A stretch of DNA of 6,486 bases from AP-15 sp035509615. Its GTDB lineage: Bacteria; Pseudomonadota; Alphaproteobacteria; ATCC43930; CGMCC-115725. The notes below the pieces were generated by a model. It saw only the letters and a list, made by a program, of their open reading frames with translations, did not search any database and was not told the DNA's origin. The stretch is taken from contig DATJLK010000032.1 in the NCBI GenBank assembly GCA_035509615.1, forward strand, positions 1-6,486, given 5' to 3'. The position numbers and the translations under genes are program-made. Shown one piece after another: positions 1-5,769 of this stretch; the stretch's first letter is position 1; each line of letters begins with the position of its first letter.

Positions 1-253
1 GCATGGCGCGGCGGCGACGATCGAGACCTATTGCGTACCGGGGGCGATGGCGGCGCTCAAGGCCGGCGACGGCGATGCCCATGACCGGCTTGTCGCTGCG
101 GCGGCGCCGCGTTTTGGCGATTGCGACGCGGTATTGCTGGCGCATTTCTCGACCTCGCGGGCCGCTGCCGCGGCGAGCGCCAGACTGGGCCGGCCGGTCC
201 TGACCAGCCCCGGCAGTGCGGTCGCCAAGCTCAAATCGGTGCTGGTCGCCTAA
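1..253 (+). CDS. Asp/Glu racemase-superfamily protein, C-terminal fragment (5' end outside window)
   Basis: The frame is open from the left edge (first full codon at 2-4) to a TAA at 251-253, giving the last 83 residues of a longer protein. The visible part matches the C-terminal half of the aspartate/glutamate/hydantoin racemase superfamily. It shows A-x-x-ALKAGDGDAHDRLV at about residues 15-31, then DAVLLAHFSTSRAA, which corresponds to the family's usual D-x-x-xLAQFSMxRA, and finally the PVLTSPGSAVAKLKSVL tail. Family members racemise or isomerise amino acids or small acids in the cytoplasm through a pair of cysteines. The N-terminal catalytic cysteine lies outside the window. The only cysteines seen are in ETYCVPG and FGDCDAV, and I cannot assign the second catalytic one. 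Family Gln and Met in LAQFSM are His and Thr here, so substrate and activity are open. The family is fairly sure; the exact reaction is not. It converges on the amidohydrolase with a 165-bp gap. Confidence 0.8.
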   Translation, partial: HGAAATIETYCVPGAMAALKAGDGDAHDRLVAAAAPRFGDCDAVLLAHFSTSRAAAAASARLGRPVLTSPGSAVAKLKSVLVA

Positions 254-272
254 CCGGCGCCGCGCGCAGTCC

Positions 273-330
273 GTCGGCCGACAGTGACGAAAAACGGCCG
301 GCAAATGATCCGGCCCAATCCCCGGGGCCG
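273..330. terminator. Inverted repeats in the convergent gap, possible weak bidirectional terminator
   Basis: Between the two converging stop codons lie a perfect 10-bp palindrome, GTCGGCCGAC (273-282), and a CGGCCC / GGGCCG stem (311-316 with 325-330) around an 8-nt loop. Neither is followed by a run of T on either strand, so a classical intrinsic terminator is not shown. Short GC palindromes also arise by chance in DNA this rich in GC. The position between two converging genes is the main argument for a role in stopping transcription. Confidence 0.2.
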
Positions 331-418
331 ATCGCCGCGCCGGTCAACCCGACGATCCCGCCGTGGCGGCCATGTCATCGCCGTGAAGGAGCAAAGGGCG
401 CCGCTGCTTGACGGGTGG

Positions 419-1759
419 TCAGGCTGTCGCGGCGGCGTAGCGTTCTTTTTTGAACAAGCCCCGCTGCAGCGCGAGATAGGCGTCCTTGGTCATCGCCGGT
501 TCGAATTTGTCGAGGATCTCGCAGGCCGGGGCAGCGTCGCCGTACAGCAGGTCGATCGCGGTCATCGCCAAAAGCTTGGCCGGCGTCACATAGCCGTGCT
601 GCGGCTCGTTGATGCGCCAGTCGGCAGCATGGGCGTGGCCTTCGGCGGCAACGACATAGGGATGGATCACCGGCATCAGATGCGCAAGATCGCCCATATC
701 GGTCGACCCGGTCCGGTGACCGCTGTTTTGAAAAGTATCCGGTCCGAAAATCGCCTCGACATTGTCGCCAAAGACCCGCCCGAACCGCTTGTCGTTGCGC
801 TGCGGCAGATAGCCGGGGATGGTCTGGATTTCGACCTCGGCACCCATCGCCATCGCCCCGGCGCGCAGGCAGCGATCGACCTTGCGGTTGGCGTCGAGGA
901 TCGCTTCGAGCGAGCCGCCGCGGACAAACGTCTCCATCGTGACTTCGGCCGGGACGACACTGACGGCATCGCCGCCCTTGGTGATGATCGGATGAATGCG
1001 GATCGTATCCTTTTCCCAAAAGGTCTCGCGATGCGCTGCGATCGCGTTCATCGCTATCACCGCGGCATTGAGGGCGTTGATGCCGAGCTGCGGCGCGCCC
1101 CCGGCATGGGCCGCCCGCCCGACAAAGCGGATCTGTTTGACAAGCGCGCCGTTCGAGGAATCGGCGATGGCCGAGCGCGCCTTGCCGGCACTGGCGGAGC
1201 CGGTGTGGATCATCATCGCCATGTCGATATCGTCGAAATGACCTTTGGCGACGAGTTCCTGCTTGCCGAGCATGAATTCGATCTCGCCACGGGCGACGCG
1301 GCCGAGCCGCTCCTCGACATCGATAAATTCCTCGGCCGGCACGGCAAAGAACACGATTTCACCGGCGAGGTGCTCGGTTATGCCGCTCTCGGTCAACCCG
1401 ATCGCGGCGCCGAGCATTCCCGCGATCTGGGCGTTGTGGCCACAGCTATGGGCGGCGCCAGTCACCGGATCGGCGAGCGGGTGGTCGGAGGTGCGCAGAC
1501 TGTCGAGTTCGGCGATCAGCGCAACCCGCGGGCCGCCCATCCCGCGTGAAAGCCGGCCCTGGACCCCGGTCAGCGCCAGACCGGTGCGCGGCCTCAGGCC
1601 GAGCGCCGCCATTTGCCGGGCCACGAGTGCTGCGGTTTTGGCTTCATTAAAGCCGGTTTCGGGGTGCCGCAGGATGGTTTCGCCAAGATCAATGATCGCG
1701 TCGGCACGGCGGTCGATTGCCTCGCAGACAGCGCGTTTCAACTCGTCCTTGCTGACCAT
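419..1759 (-). CDS. M20-family amidohydrolase (AbgB / aminoacylase-like, M20D type)
   Basis: A full-length 446-aa metal-dependent hydrolase of the M20 peptidase/amidohydrolase family, which cleaves the amide bond of N-acyl or N-aryl amino acids and similar conjugates. Visible motifs: RHPETGFNE (31-39), the metal-site region AELDSL (83-88) and HSCGHN (104-109), the general-base/metal segment PAEE (141-144), an MIHTGS histidine (185), the lid/dimerisation motif VGRAAHAG (213-220), and a late GSTDMGDLAH (351-360) followed by VIHPYV (H366), expected to supply the last metal ligand. CGHN rather than CGHD points to the AbgB-like branch. No signal peptide is seen, so it is probably cytoplasmic. The ATG at 1759 is preceded by GGAG with a 6-nt spacer, which supports this start. 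It is divergent from the ASST-like gene and convergent with the racemase fragment. It could process what the nearby peptide transporter imports. The family is secure; the substrate (p-aminobenzoyl-glutamate, N-acyl amino acid, indoleacetyl-amino acid or other) is unknown. Confidence 0.93.
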   Translation of the reverse strand: MVSKDELKRAVCEAIDRRADAIIDLGETILRHPETGFNEAKTAALVARQMAALGLRPRTGLALTGVQGRLSRGMGGPRVALIAELDSLRTSDHPLADPVTGAAHSCGHNAQIAGMLGAAIGLTESGITEHLAGEIVFFAVPAEEFIDVEERLGRVARGEIEFMLGKQELVAKGHFDDIDMAMMIHTGSASAGKARSAIADSSNGALVKQIRFVGRAAHAGGAPQLGINALNAAVIAMNAIAAHRETFWEKDTIRIHPIITKGGDAVSVVPAEVTMETFVRGGSLEAILDANRKVDRCLRAGAMAMGAEVEIQTIPGYLPQRNDKRFGRVFGDNVEAIFGPDTFQNSGHRTGSTDMGDLAHLMPVIHPYVVAAEGHAHAADWRINEPQHGYVTPAKLLAMTAIDLLYGDAAPACEILDKFEPAMTKDAYLALQRGLFKKERYAAATA

Positions 1760-1762
1760 CGG

Positions 1763-1769
1763 CTTCTCC
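1763..1769 (-). promoter_or_regulatory. Ribosome binding site of the amidohydrolase
   Basis: On the minus strand GGAGAAG precedes the ATG at 1759; the GGAG core (1769-1766) is 6 nt from the start codon. This is a near-consensus Shine-Dalgarno site and fixes the start of the 446-aa protein. Confidence 0.75.
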
Positions 1770-1839
1770 GGTTGCGGCGGTGGACTCAGTCAGCATGCTG
1801 TTTGAAAAACGCGGGCGGCGCAAGGCGGCGAGCCGGAGA

Positions 1840-1898
1840 TGCCAAAAGCCGTCATCGCCAAGGCGGCAAGCGCCAAAGGCGCATTGGCGGCGATCGCC
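1840..1898. promoter_or_regulatory. Cluster of GCCAA half-sites and a dyad, candidate operator
   Basis: TGCCAA (1840-1845), CGCCAA (1856-1861) and CGCCAA (1871-1876) repeat in the same direction at 16- and 15-bp spacing. The third pairs with TTGGCG (1884-1889) to form a perfect dyad CGCCAA-N7-TTGGCG. A 10-bp palindrome, GGCGATCGCC, follows at 1889-1898. The cluster sits 80-140 bp upstream of the amidohydrolase start. Repeated half-sites at about 1.5 helical turns could bind a dimeric regulator, but no regulator gene is in the window and simple GC-rich sequence could produce the pattern by chance. Confidence 0.25.
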
Positions 1899-2011
1899 AG
1901 CTCCGCTCGCGGTAAGGTTCCGAGATTTAGTCCCTATGCCCCGTTTTCGTCATGCCCGCGACAGCGGCGCACAGGGCAAACCGGCAGGCCGCTTGCCACC
2001 CCTTGTTCATG

Positions 2012-2027
2012 CCAGGGCGGGCCCTGG
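2012..2027. repeat. Perfect inverted repeat CCAGGGC-GG-GCCCTGG
   Basis: Two 7-bp arms separated by 2 nt, which would fold as a 6-bp stem with a 4-nt CGGG loop. It lies in the middle of the divergent gap, with no T-run beside it, so it is unlikely to be an intrinsic terminator. It may be part of a dispersed intergenic repeat or a protein-binding dyad; the sequence alone does not tell. Confidence 0.35.
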
Positions 2028-2073
2028 ACCGCCGTCCTTGCACGGGCCATGGCAGGGTCGGCAGAAAAAAGAG

Positions 2074-2101
2074 TTGGGTAAGCGTCTGTCCGGATCATAC
2101 T
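2074..2101 (+). promoter_or_regulatory. Possible sigma-70-type promoter for the ASST-like gene
   Basis: TTGGGT (2074-2079) and CATACT (2096-2101) are 16 bp apart and resemble the TTGACA and TATAAT boxes, matching three and four positions respectively. They lie about 195 bp upstream of the ATG at 2297, in the more AT-rich half of the gap. The match is weak and the leader would be long, so this is only a candidate. A dyad ATCGGC-N13-GCCGAT at 2130-2154 would fall just downstream, where a repressor could act. Confidence 0.2.
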
Positions 2102-2296
2102 GCGAGCATCAGACCAGACCCGCTGATCAATCGGCGGTGCTGTATTTTGCCGATAAAAGGAGCGAAAAGAGCTCGAATAACGCAGCGCGGCGGCGGCTTG
2201 ATACAGTCCGAGCGCGGAAATCTTCTGGTGATCCGCGAAACAGCGAGCGATCGGCAATTATGTATCGGCTGCTGGGAACGAGGAGTGGAAGAAAGG

Positions 2297-3727
2297 ATGG
2301 GTCATCCGACAGTCTATCCGACGGGCGTCACGTTGTACGATCCGGCCAAGGCGTGGAATGGATATACGATTTTCCCGGCCGCCGACCTCGGCGCCTTGCT
2401 GATCGACATGAATGGCGCGGAAGTCCAATTGTGGAAGGGTCTGCTGGGCTTTCCCAACAAGTTGCTGCCGGATGGCCAAGTGTTTGGCAGCACCGGGCTC
2501 CGGCACCCTGATCACAGTTACCAGGATCAGACCGATCTGGTCCAGGTCGATTGGAAGGGCAATATCGTCTGGCGGTTCAGCCGGCTCGAATACATCGCCG
2601 ATCCCGGACAAGAGCCACGCTGGTATGCACGCCAGCATCACGACTTTCAGCGCGAGGGCAGTCCCGTCGGATATTATGCGCCGGGCCAGACGCCAATGAA
2701 CGATCGCGGCAAGACATTGCTGCTGGTGCACGAAGATGTACGAAATCCAATAATTTCAGAACAGCCGCTGCTCGATGACAAGCTCGTCGAGGTCAGCTGG
2801 GAGGGAGACATCCTATGGTCATGGCGCGCCCACGAACATTTCGAAGAGTTGGGTTTTACTGACGCGGCAAAGACAGTCCTGTCCCGCGAGCCCAATCTGA
2901 GGAAATTGTCGGGCGGCGTGGTCGGTGACTGGCTGCATATCAATTCGGCGTCATTGGTCGGTCCGAACCGGCATTTCGACGCCGGCGACCTCCGCTTTCA
3001 TCCCGACAACATCATCTGGGATTCGCGGGAGGCGAATATTGTCGCGATTATCGACAGAAAGACCGGCAATGTCGCCTGGCGCCTTGGCCCCGACTATGAC
3101 GGCAGCGAAGCCGAGCGCAAACTGGGTTGGATCATTGGTCTGCACCATGCCCATATCATTCCGCGCGGCCTGCCGGGCGAGGGTAATCTGCTGATGTTCG
3201 ACAATGGCGGCTGGGCGGGTTATGGCAAGCCCAACCCGGCCGCGCCGACCGGCCGCCAGAACGCCCGACGGGATTACTCGCGGGTGCTGGAGATCGATCC
3301 GGTTTCACTTGGGATTGTCTGGCAATATACCCCGACCGAAGCAGGTTTTGTGATGCCGCTCGATGCTTCGCGTTTTTACAGCCCGTTCATCAGCAGCGCT
3401 CAGCGCTTGCCCAACGGCAATACACTGATCACCGAGGGATCGGATGGCCGAATCTTCGAAGTCACCCGAGACCACGAGCTGGTCTGGGAATACATCAGCC
3501 CTTATTGGGGCAAGCGCGGGCTCAATATGGTGTACCGGGCCTATCGCGCACCCTATGCCTGGGTCCCGCAGCGGCCGGCGCCAACGGAAACGCCAATTCC
3601 CCGTCTCGAGAGATCGACGTTTCGGGTGCCCGGCGCCGCTCAGTCGGGTCGTCAGCGCGAGGTTCTGGTGCCCGGTGTCGAGGCCGATCAGCAAGATGCA
3701 GCTTTCTGCGTGGTCCCTTCAAATTGA
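2297..3727 (+). CDS. Arylsulfotransferase (ASST)-family beta-propeller protein
   Basis: A 476-aa member of the ASST family; characterised members transfer sulfate between phenolic esters in the periplasm. The N-terminus MGHPTVYPTGVTLYDP is a typical family opening. Six repeats ending in Trp, loosely D-x-x-G-x-(I/V)-x-W (around W46, W92, W174, W261, W342 and W397), fit the six-bladed propeller known for E. coli AssT. The family motif DWLHINS is at 211-217 (H214), GLHHAHIIP at 281-289, DYSRVLEID at 326-334, and FYSPFISSAQRLPNGNTLI at 360-378. I chose the ATG at 2297 because the family similarity begins there; GAGGAG (2280-2285) and GGAAG (2287-2291) lie upstream. The frame is open back to 1952 and a GTG at 2285 would add four residues, but the upstream residues do not look like a conserved domain. 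No signal peptide is visible, unlike secreted AssT, and only one histidine (H393) follows residue 286. The family is sure; the activity is doubtful. It is divergent from the amidohydrolase and convergent with the transporter operon, so it is transcribed alone here. Confidence 0.88.
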   Translation: MGHPTVYPTGVTLYDPAKAWNGYTIFPAADLGALLIDMNGAEVQLWKGLLGFPNKLLPDGQVFGSTGLRHPDHSYQDQTDLVQVDWKGNIVWRFSRLEYIADPGQEPRWYARQHHDFQREGSPVGYYAPGQTPMNDRGKTLLLVHEDVRNPIISEQPLLDDKLVEVSWEGDILWSWRAHEHFEELGFTDAAKTVLSREPNLRKLSGGVVGDWLHINSASLVGPNRHFDAGDLRFHPDNIIWDSREANIVAIIDRKTGNVAWRLGPDYDGSEAERKLGWIIGLHHAHIIPRGLPGEGNLLMFDNGGWAGYGKPNPAAPTGRQNARRDYSRVLEIDPVSLGIVWQYTPTEAGFVMPLDASRFYSPFISSAQRLPNGNTLITEGSDGRIFEVTRDHELVWEYISPYWGKRGLNMVYRAYRAPYAWVPQRPAPTETPIPRLERSTFRVPGAAQSGRQREVLVPGVEADQQDAAFCVVPSN

Positions 3728-3784
3728 GGGCAGTCTGATCCACCCGGCGCCGCTTCTCCTCGGGCCTCATTTCATCGCATTAGA

Positions 3785-4759
3785 CTAGGAGCGCAGATGG
3801 CAGGCGACCCAGTGACCGTCCGCGGTCTCTTTCAGCGGCGGCTTCGCGGTGCTGCATAGCGGCAACTGGCGGATCGGGCAGCGCGTGTGAAAGTGACATC
3901 CCGGCGGCGGCCGGATCGGATCGGGGATCTCGCCTTTGAGCTGGATGCGCTGCCGGCGCGCTGTCGGATCGGGGATCGGCACCGCGGATAGCAGCGCCTC
4001 GGTATAGGGGTGCCGGGGATTTTTGTAGAGTTCATGGACCGGCGCCAGCTCGACGATGCGGCCGAGATACATGACCGCGACCCGCGTGCTGATGTGTTGT
4101 ACCACCGCCAGATCGTGGGCGATGAACAGATAGGCCAGCCCGAATTGGTCCTGGAGGTCGGCCAGCAGGTTGACGATCTGCGCCTGGATCGAGACGTCGA
4201 GCGCGGAGACCGGCTCGTCGCAGACGATCAATTTCGGTGATACGGCGAGCGCACGGGCGATGCCGATGCGCTGGCGCTGGCCGCCGGAGAACTCATGCGG
4301 ATAGCGCCGGATATGGTCGGCATTGAGACCGACCAGCGCCAACAGCTCGATGATGCGGTTCTCGAACGCGGCGCGCGTCGGGGCGAGCTTGTGGATCGTC
4401 AGCGCCTCGCCGATGATCGCGCCGACCGTCATCCGAGGGTTCAACGAGGCGAACGGGTCCTGAAAGATGATCTGCATATGACGGCGAAGCACACCGAGCG
4501 CCTTGCCTTCGAACCCGGCGATGCTGCGGCCTTCAAGCGAAACCTCACCCGAGGTCGGCTCGATCAGTCGCAGGATGCAGCGCCCGGTGGTCGATTTGCC
4601 GCAGCCGGATTCGCCGACCAGCCCCAGCGTCTCACCGGCGCCGATAGTAAAACTGACGTCGTCGACGGCATGCACCTGCTCTTTGCTGCCGGAAAACACA
4701 CTGCCCCGTACCGGAAAGGTCTTCACCAGGTGGCTCACCCGGAGCAGCGGTTCGCTCAC
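3785..4759 (-). CDS. Dipeptide/oligopeptide ABC transporter ATP-binding protein, DppF/OppF type
   Basis: A 324-aa nucleotide-binding subunit that pairs with the DppD-type ATPase encoded just upstream to drive peptide import at the inner membrane. Counted from the GTG start: Walker A GESGCGKST (49-57), Q-loop Q100 in IIFQDPFASLNPRM, ABC signature FSGGQRQRIGIARAL (157-171), Walker B LIVCDEP (177-183), D-loop SALD (185-188) and H-loop H215 in IAHDLAVV. The C-terminal peptide-transporter domain has HPYTEALLSAVP, then PPPGCHFHTRCP and a late VACH; cysteines are at 288, 294, 302 and 320. The frame continues upstream to an ATG at 4879, but that would overlap the previous gene by about 100 bp with an Arg-rich, non-homologous extension. 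The GTG at 4759 gives the usual start and has GAGGT 8 nt upstream. It begins 19 bp after the DppD-type stop and is the last gene of the operon, ending with TAG facing the ASST-like gene. Peptide specificity cannot be read from this subunit. Confidence 0.95.
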   Translation of the reverse strand: MSEPLLRVSHLVKTFPVRGSVFSGSKEQVHAVDDVSFTIGAGETLGLVGESGCGKSTTGRCILRLIEPTSGEVSLEGRSIAGFEGKALGVLRRHMQIIFQDPFASLNPRMTVGAIIGEALTIHKLAPTRAAFENRIIELLALVGLNADHIRRYPHEFSGGQRQRIGIARALAVSPKLIVCDEPVSALDVSIQAQIVNLLADLQDQFGLAYLFIAHDLAVVQHISTRVAVMYLGRIVELAPVHELYKNPRHPYTEALLSAVPIPDPTARRQRIQLKGEIPDPIRPPPGCHFHTRCPIRQLPLCSTAKPPLKETADGHWVACHLRS

Positions 4760-4767
4760 AGTGGGAA

Positions 4768-4772
4768 ACCTC
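4768..4772 (-). promoter_or_regulatory. Ribosome binding site deciding the GTG start of the DppF-type gene
   Basis: GAGGT (4772-4768 on the minus strand) lies 8 nt before the GTG at 4759, in the 19-bp space after the preceding stop codon. It supports GTG over the far upstream ATG at 4879. Confidence 0.6.
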
Positions 4773-4778
4773 GTCCGA

Positions 4779-5753
4779 TCAGTGACGAATGCAGGCGACC
4801 TTGTGGTCGCCCTCGATCGTGCGTAACGCCGGCGTCTGGCGGGTGCAGGCCGGCATCGCCAGCGCGCAGCGCGGGGCAAAGCGGCAGCCCGGCGGCGGGT
4901 GCAAGAGGCTCGGCACCGATCCCGCGATCGCCGGTAGCCGGCCCTTTTCCCCCTTCATCCTGCCGAGGCGCGGGATCGAACGGATCAGTCCCTGGGTGTA
5001 GGGGTGCAACGGCCGGGCGAAGAGGTCGTCAACCTGCGCCTCCTCGACCACCTGGCCGGCATACATGACTGCAACCCGCTGGGCCGTCTCGGCGACGACG
5101 CCCATCGCATGGGTGATCAGCATGATCGCCATGCCGAAGCGTGACTTCATCTCGCCCAACAGGTCGAGGATCTGCGCCTGGATCGTCACATCGAGTGCGG
5201 TCGTGGGTTCATCGGCGATCAGCAGTTCGGGACCGCAGATGAGAGCCATCGCGATCATCACCCGCTGGCGCATTCCGCCCGAGAGCTGGTGCGGATAGTC
5301 GCGTGCGCGCTGCTCTGCCGCCGGTATGTGGACGAGACGGAGCATCTCGACCACCCGGTCCATCGCCTCTCGGCGGCCGAGGCCGTGATGCAGGCGAACG
5401 ACCTCGGCGATCTGGTCCCCGACGGTGTAGACCGGGTTGAGCGAGGTCGTCGGCTCCTGAAAGACGATGCCGATCTCCCGGCTGCGGACCCGCTGCATCT
5501 CCCTCGGATCGAGCGGGACAAGATCGCGTCCCTTCCACATGATGCGGCCGGCGACGATCATGCCCGGCGGCATCGCGATCAACTTCAGCACGGTCATCGC
5601 CGTGACCGTCTTGCCGCATCCGGACTCGCCGACAACGCCAAGCGTTTCGCCGCGCCCGATCGTCAGGTCGACGCCGTCGACCGCGCGGACCATACCGTCG
5701 TCCGTCTTGAAATAGGTCTTAAGCCCGGAGATCTCGAGCAGCGTTTCGGCCAC
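4779..5753 (-). CDS. Dipeptide/oligopeptide ABC transporter ATP-binding protein, DppD/OppD type
   Basis: A 324-aa ATPase subunit of a peptide-type importer. Counted from the GTG start: the family opening LLEISGLKTYF with DGMVRAVDGVDL, Walker A GESGCGKT (42-49), Q-loop Q99 in IVFQEPTTSLNPVYTVG, signature LSGGMRQRVMIAMAL (157-171), Walker B LLIADEP (177-183), D-loop TALD (185-188) and H-loop H215. The C-terminal domain carries HPYTQGLIRSIPRL and PPPGCRFAPRC, with cysteines at 290, 296, 303 and 321. After the H-loop His the usual DLGVV is AMGVV here, a small but visible departure. An ATG at 5798 would add 15 residues and overlap the permease by 29 bp; I prefer the GTG at 5753, which has AGGGA 7 nt upstream, lies 16 bp after the permease stop, and starts the protein at the family's normal position. 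It is co-transcribed with the permease and the DppF-type gene. Confidence 0.95.
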   Translation of the reverse strand: MAETLLEISGLKTYFKTDDGMVRAVDGVDLTIGRGETLGVVGESGCGKTVTAMTVLKLIAMPPGMIVAGRIMWKGRDLVPLDPREMQRVRSREIGIVFQEPTTSLNPVYTVGDQIAEVVRLHHGLGRREAMDRVVEMLRLVHIPAAEQRARDYPHQLSGGMRQRVMIAMALICGPELLIADEPTTALDVTIQAQILDLLGEMKSRFGMAIMLITHAMGVVAETAQRVAVMYAGQVVEEAQVDDLFARPLHPYTQGLIRSIPRLGRMKGEKGRLPAIAGSVPSLLHPPPGCRFAPRCALAMPACTRQTPALRTIEGDHKVACIRH

Positions 5754-5760
5754 GAAACCG

Positions 5761-5765
5761 TCCCT
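5761..5765 (-). promoter_or_regulatory. Ribosome binding site deciding the GTG start of the DppD-type gene
   Basis: AGGGA (5765-5761 on the minus strand) lies 7 nt before the GTG at 5753, between the permease stop and this start. It favours GTG over the overlapping ATG at 5798. Confidence 0.55.
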
Positions 5766-5769
5766 GGCG

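Larger units (their letters stand above)
1760..2296. other. 537-bp divergent intergenic region, no convincing gene
   Basis: This gap separates the start codons of the amidohydrolase (leftward) and the ASST-like gene (rightward), so promoters for both should lie in it. Open frames here either extend the ASST-like frame upstream without family-like sequence or are short, Arg/Pro/Ala-rich frames typical of high-GC shadow. The right half (about 2060-2296) is visibly richer in A and T, with runs such as GCAGAAAAAAGAG and GATAAAAGG, as expected near a promoter. Short dyads and repeated half-sites are present at 1840-1898, 2012-2027 and 2130-2154. The length is generous for two simple promoters, so an unannotated small RNA or a decayed gene cannot be excluded, but nothing positive supports either. 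Confidence 0.6.

Noticed and set aside
284..1549. 421-aa plus-strand open frame opposite the amidohydrolase
   Set aside because: It starts at a GTG without a good ribosome site, its sequence is Arg/Gly/Asp-rich with no family-like motif, and it lies antisense to a clear full-length M20 gene. High GC leaves such antisense frames open.
1889..1898. GGCGATCGCC, which contains the HIP1-type octamer GCGATCGC of cyanobacteria
   Set aside because: It is a single copy in the window and the genes do not look cyanobacterial, so it is treated only as a local palindrome.
1792..1936. Short hydrophobic minus-strand frame (AIAANAPLALAALAMTAFGI) just before the amidohydrolase
   Set aside because: It resembles a membrane segment, but the frame is under 50 codons, bounded by stops, and has no suitable start. 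Ala/Leu runs are expected from GC-rich DNA.
1934..2257. 107-aa minus-strand open frame in the divergent gap
   Set aside because: No recognisable motif, biased composition and no good ribosome binding site; it also crosses the inverted repeats and the probable promoter region.
1952..2296. 115-residue N-terminal extension of the ASST-like protein
   Set aside because: The extension is in frame, but it shows no signal peptide and no recognisable family sequence. Family similarity begins at the Met at 2297, which has ribosome-binding sequence upstream.
3728..3784. Intrinsic terminator between the ASST-like gene and the transporter operon
   Set aside because: The 57-bp convergent gap has no stem with adequate pairing and no T-run on either strand.
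4295..5068. 257-aa plus-strand open frame across the junction of the two ATPase genes
   Set aside because: It is antisense to both conserved ATPases and has a low-complexity Arg/Pro/Ala-rich tail, so it is a composition shadow.
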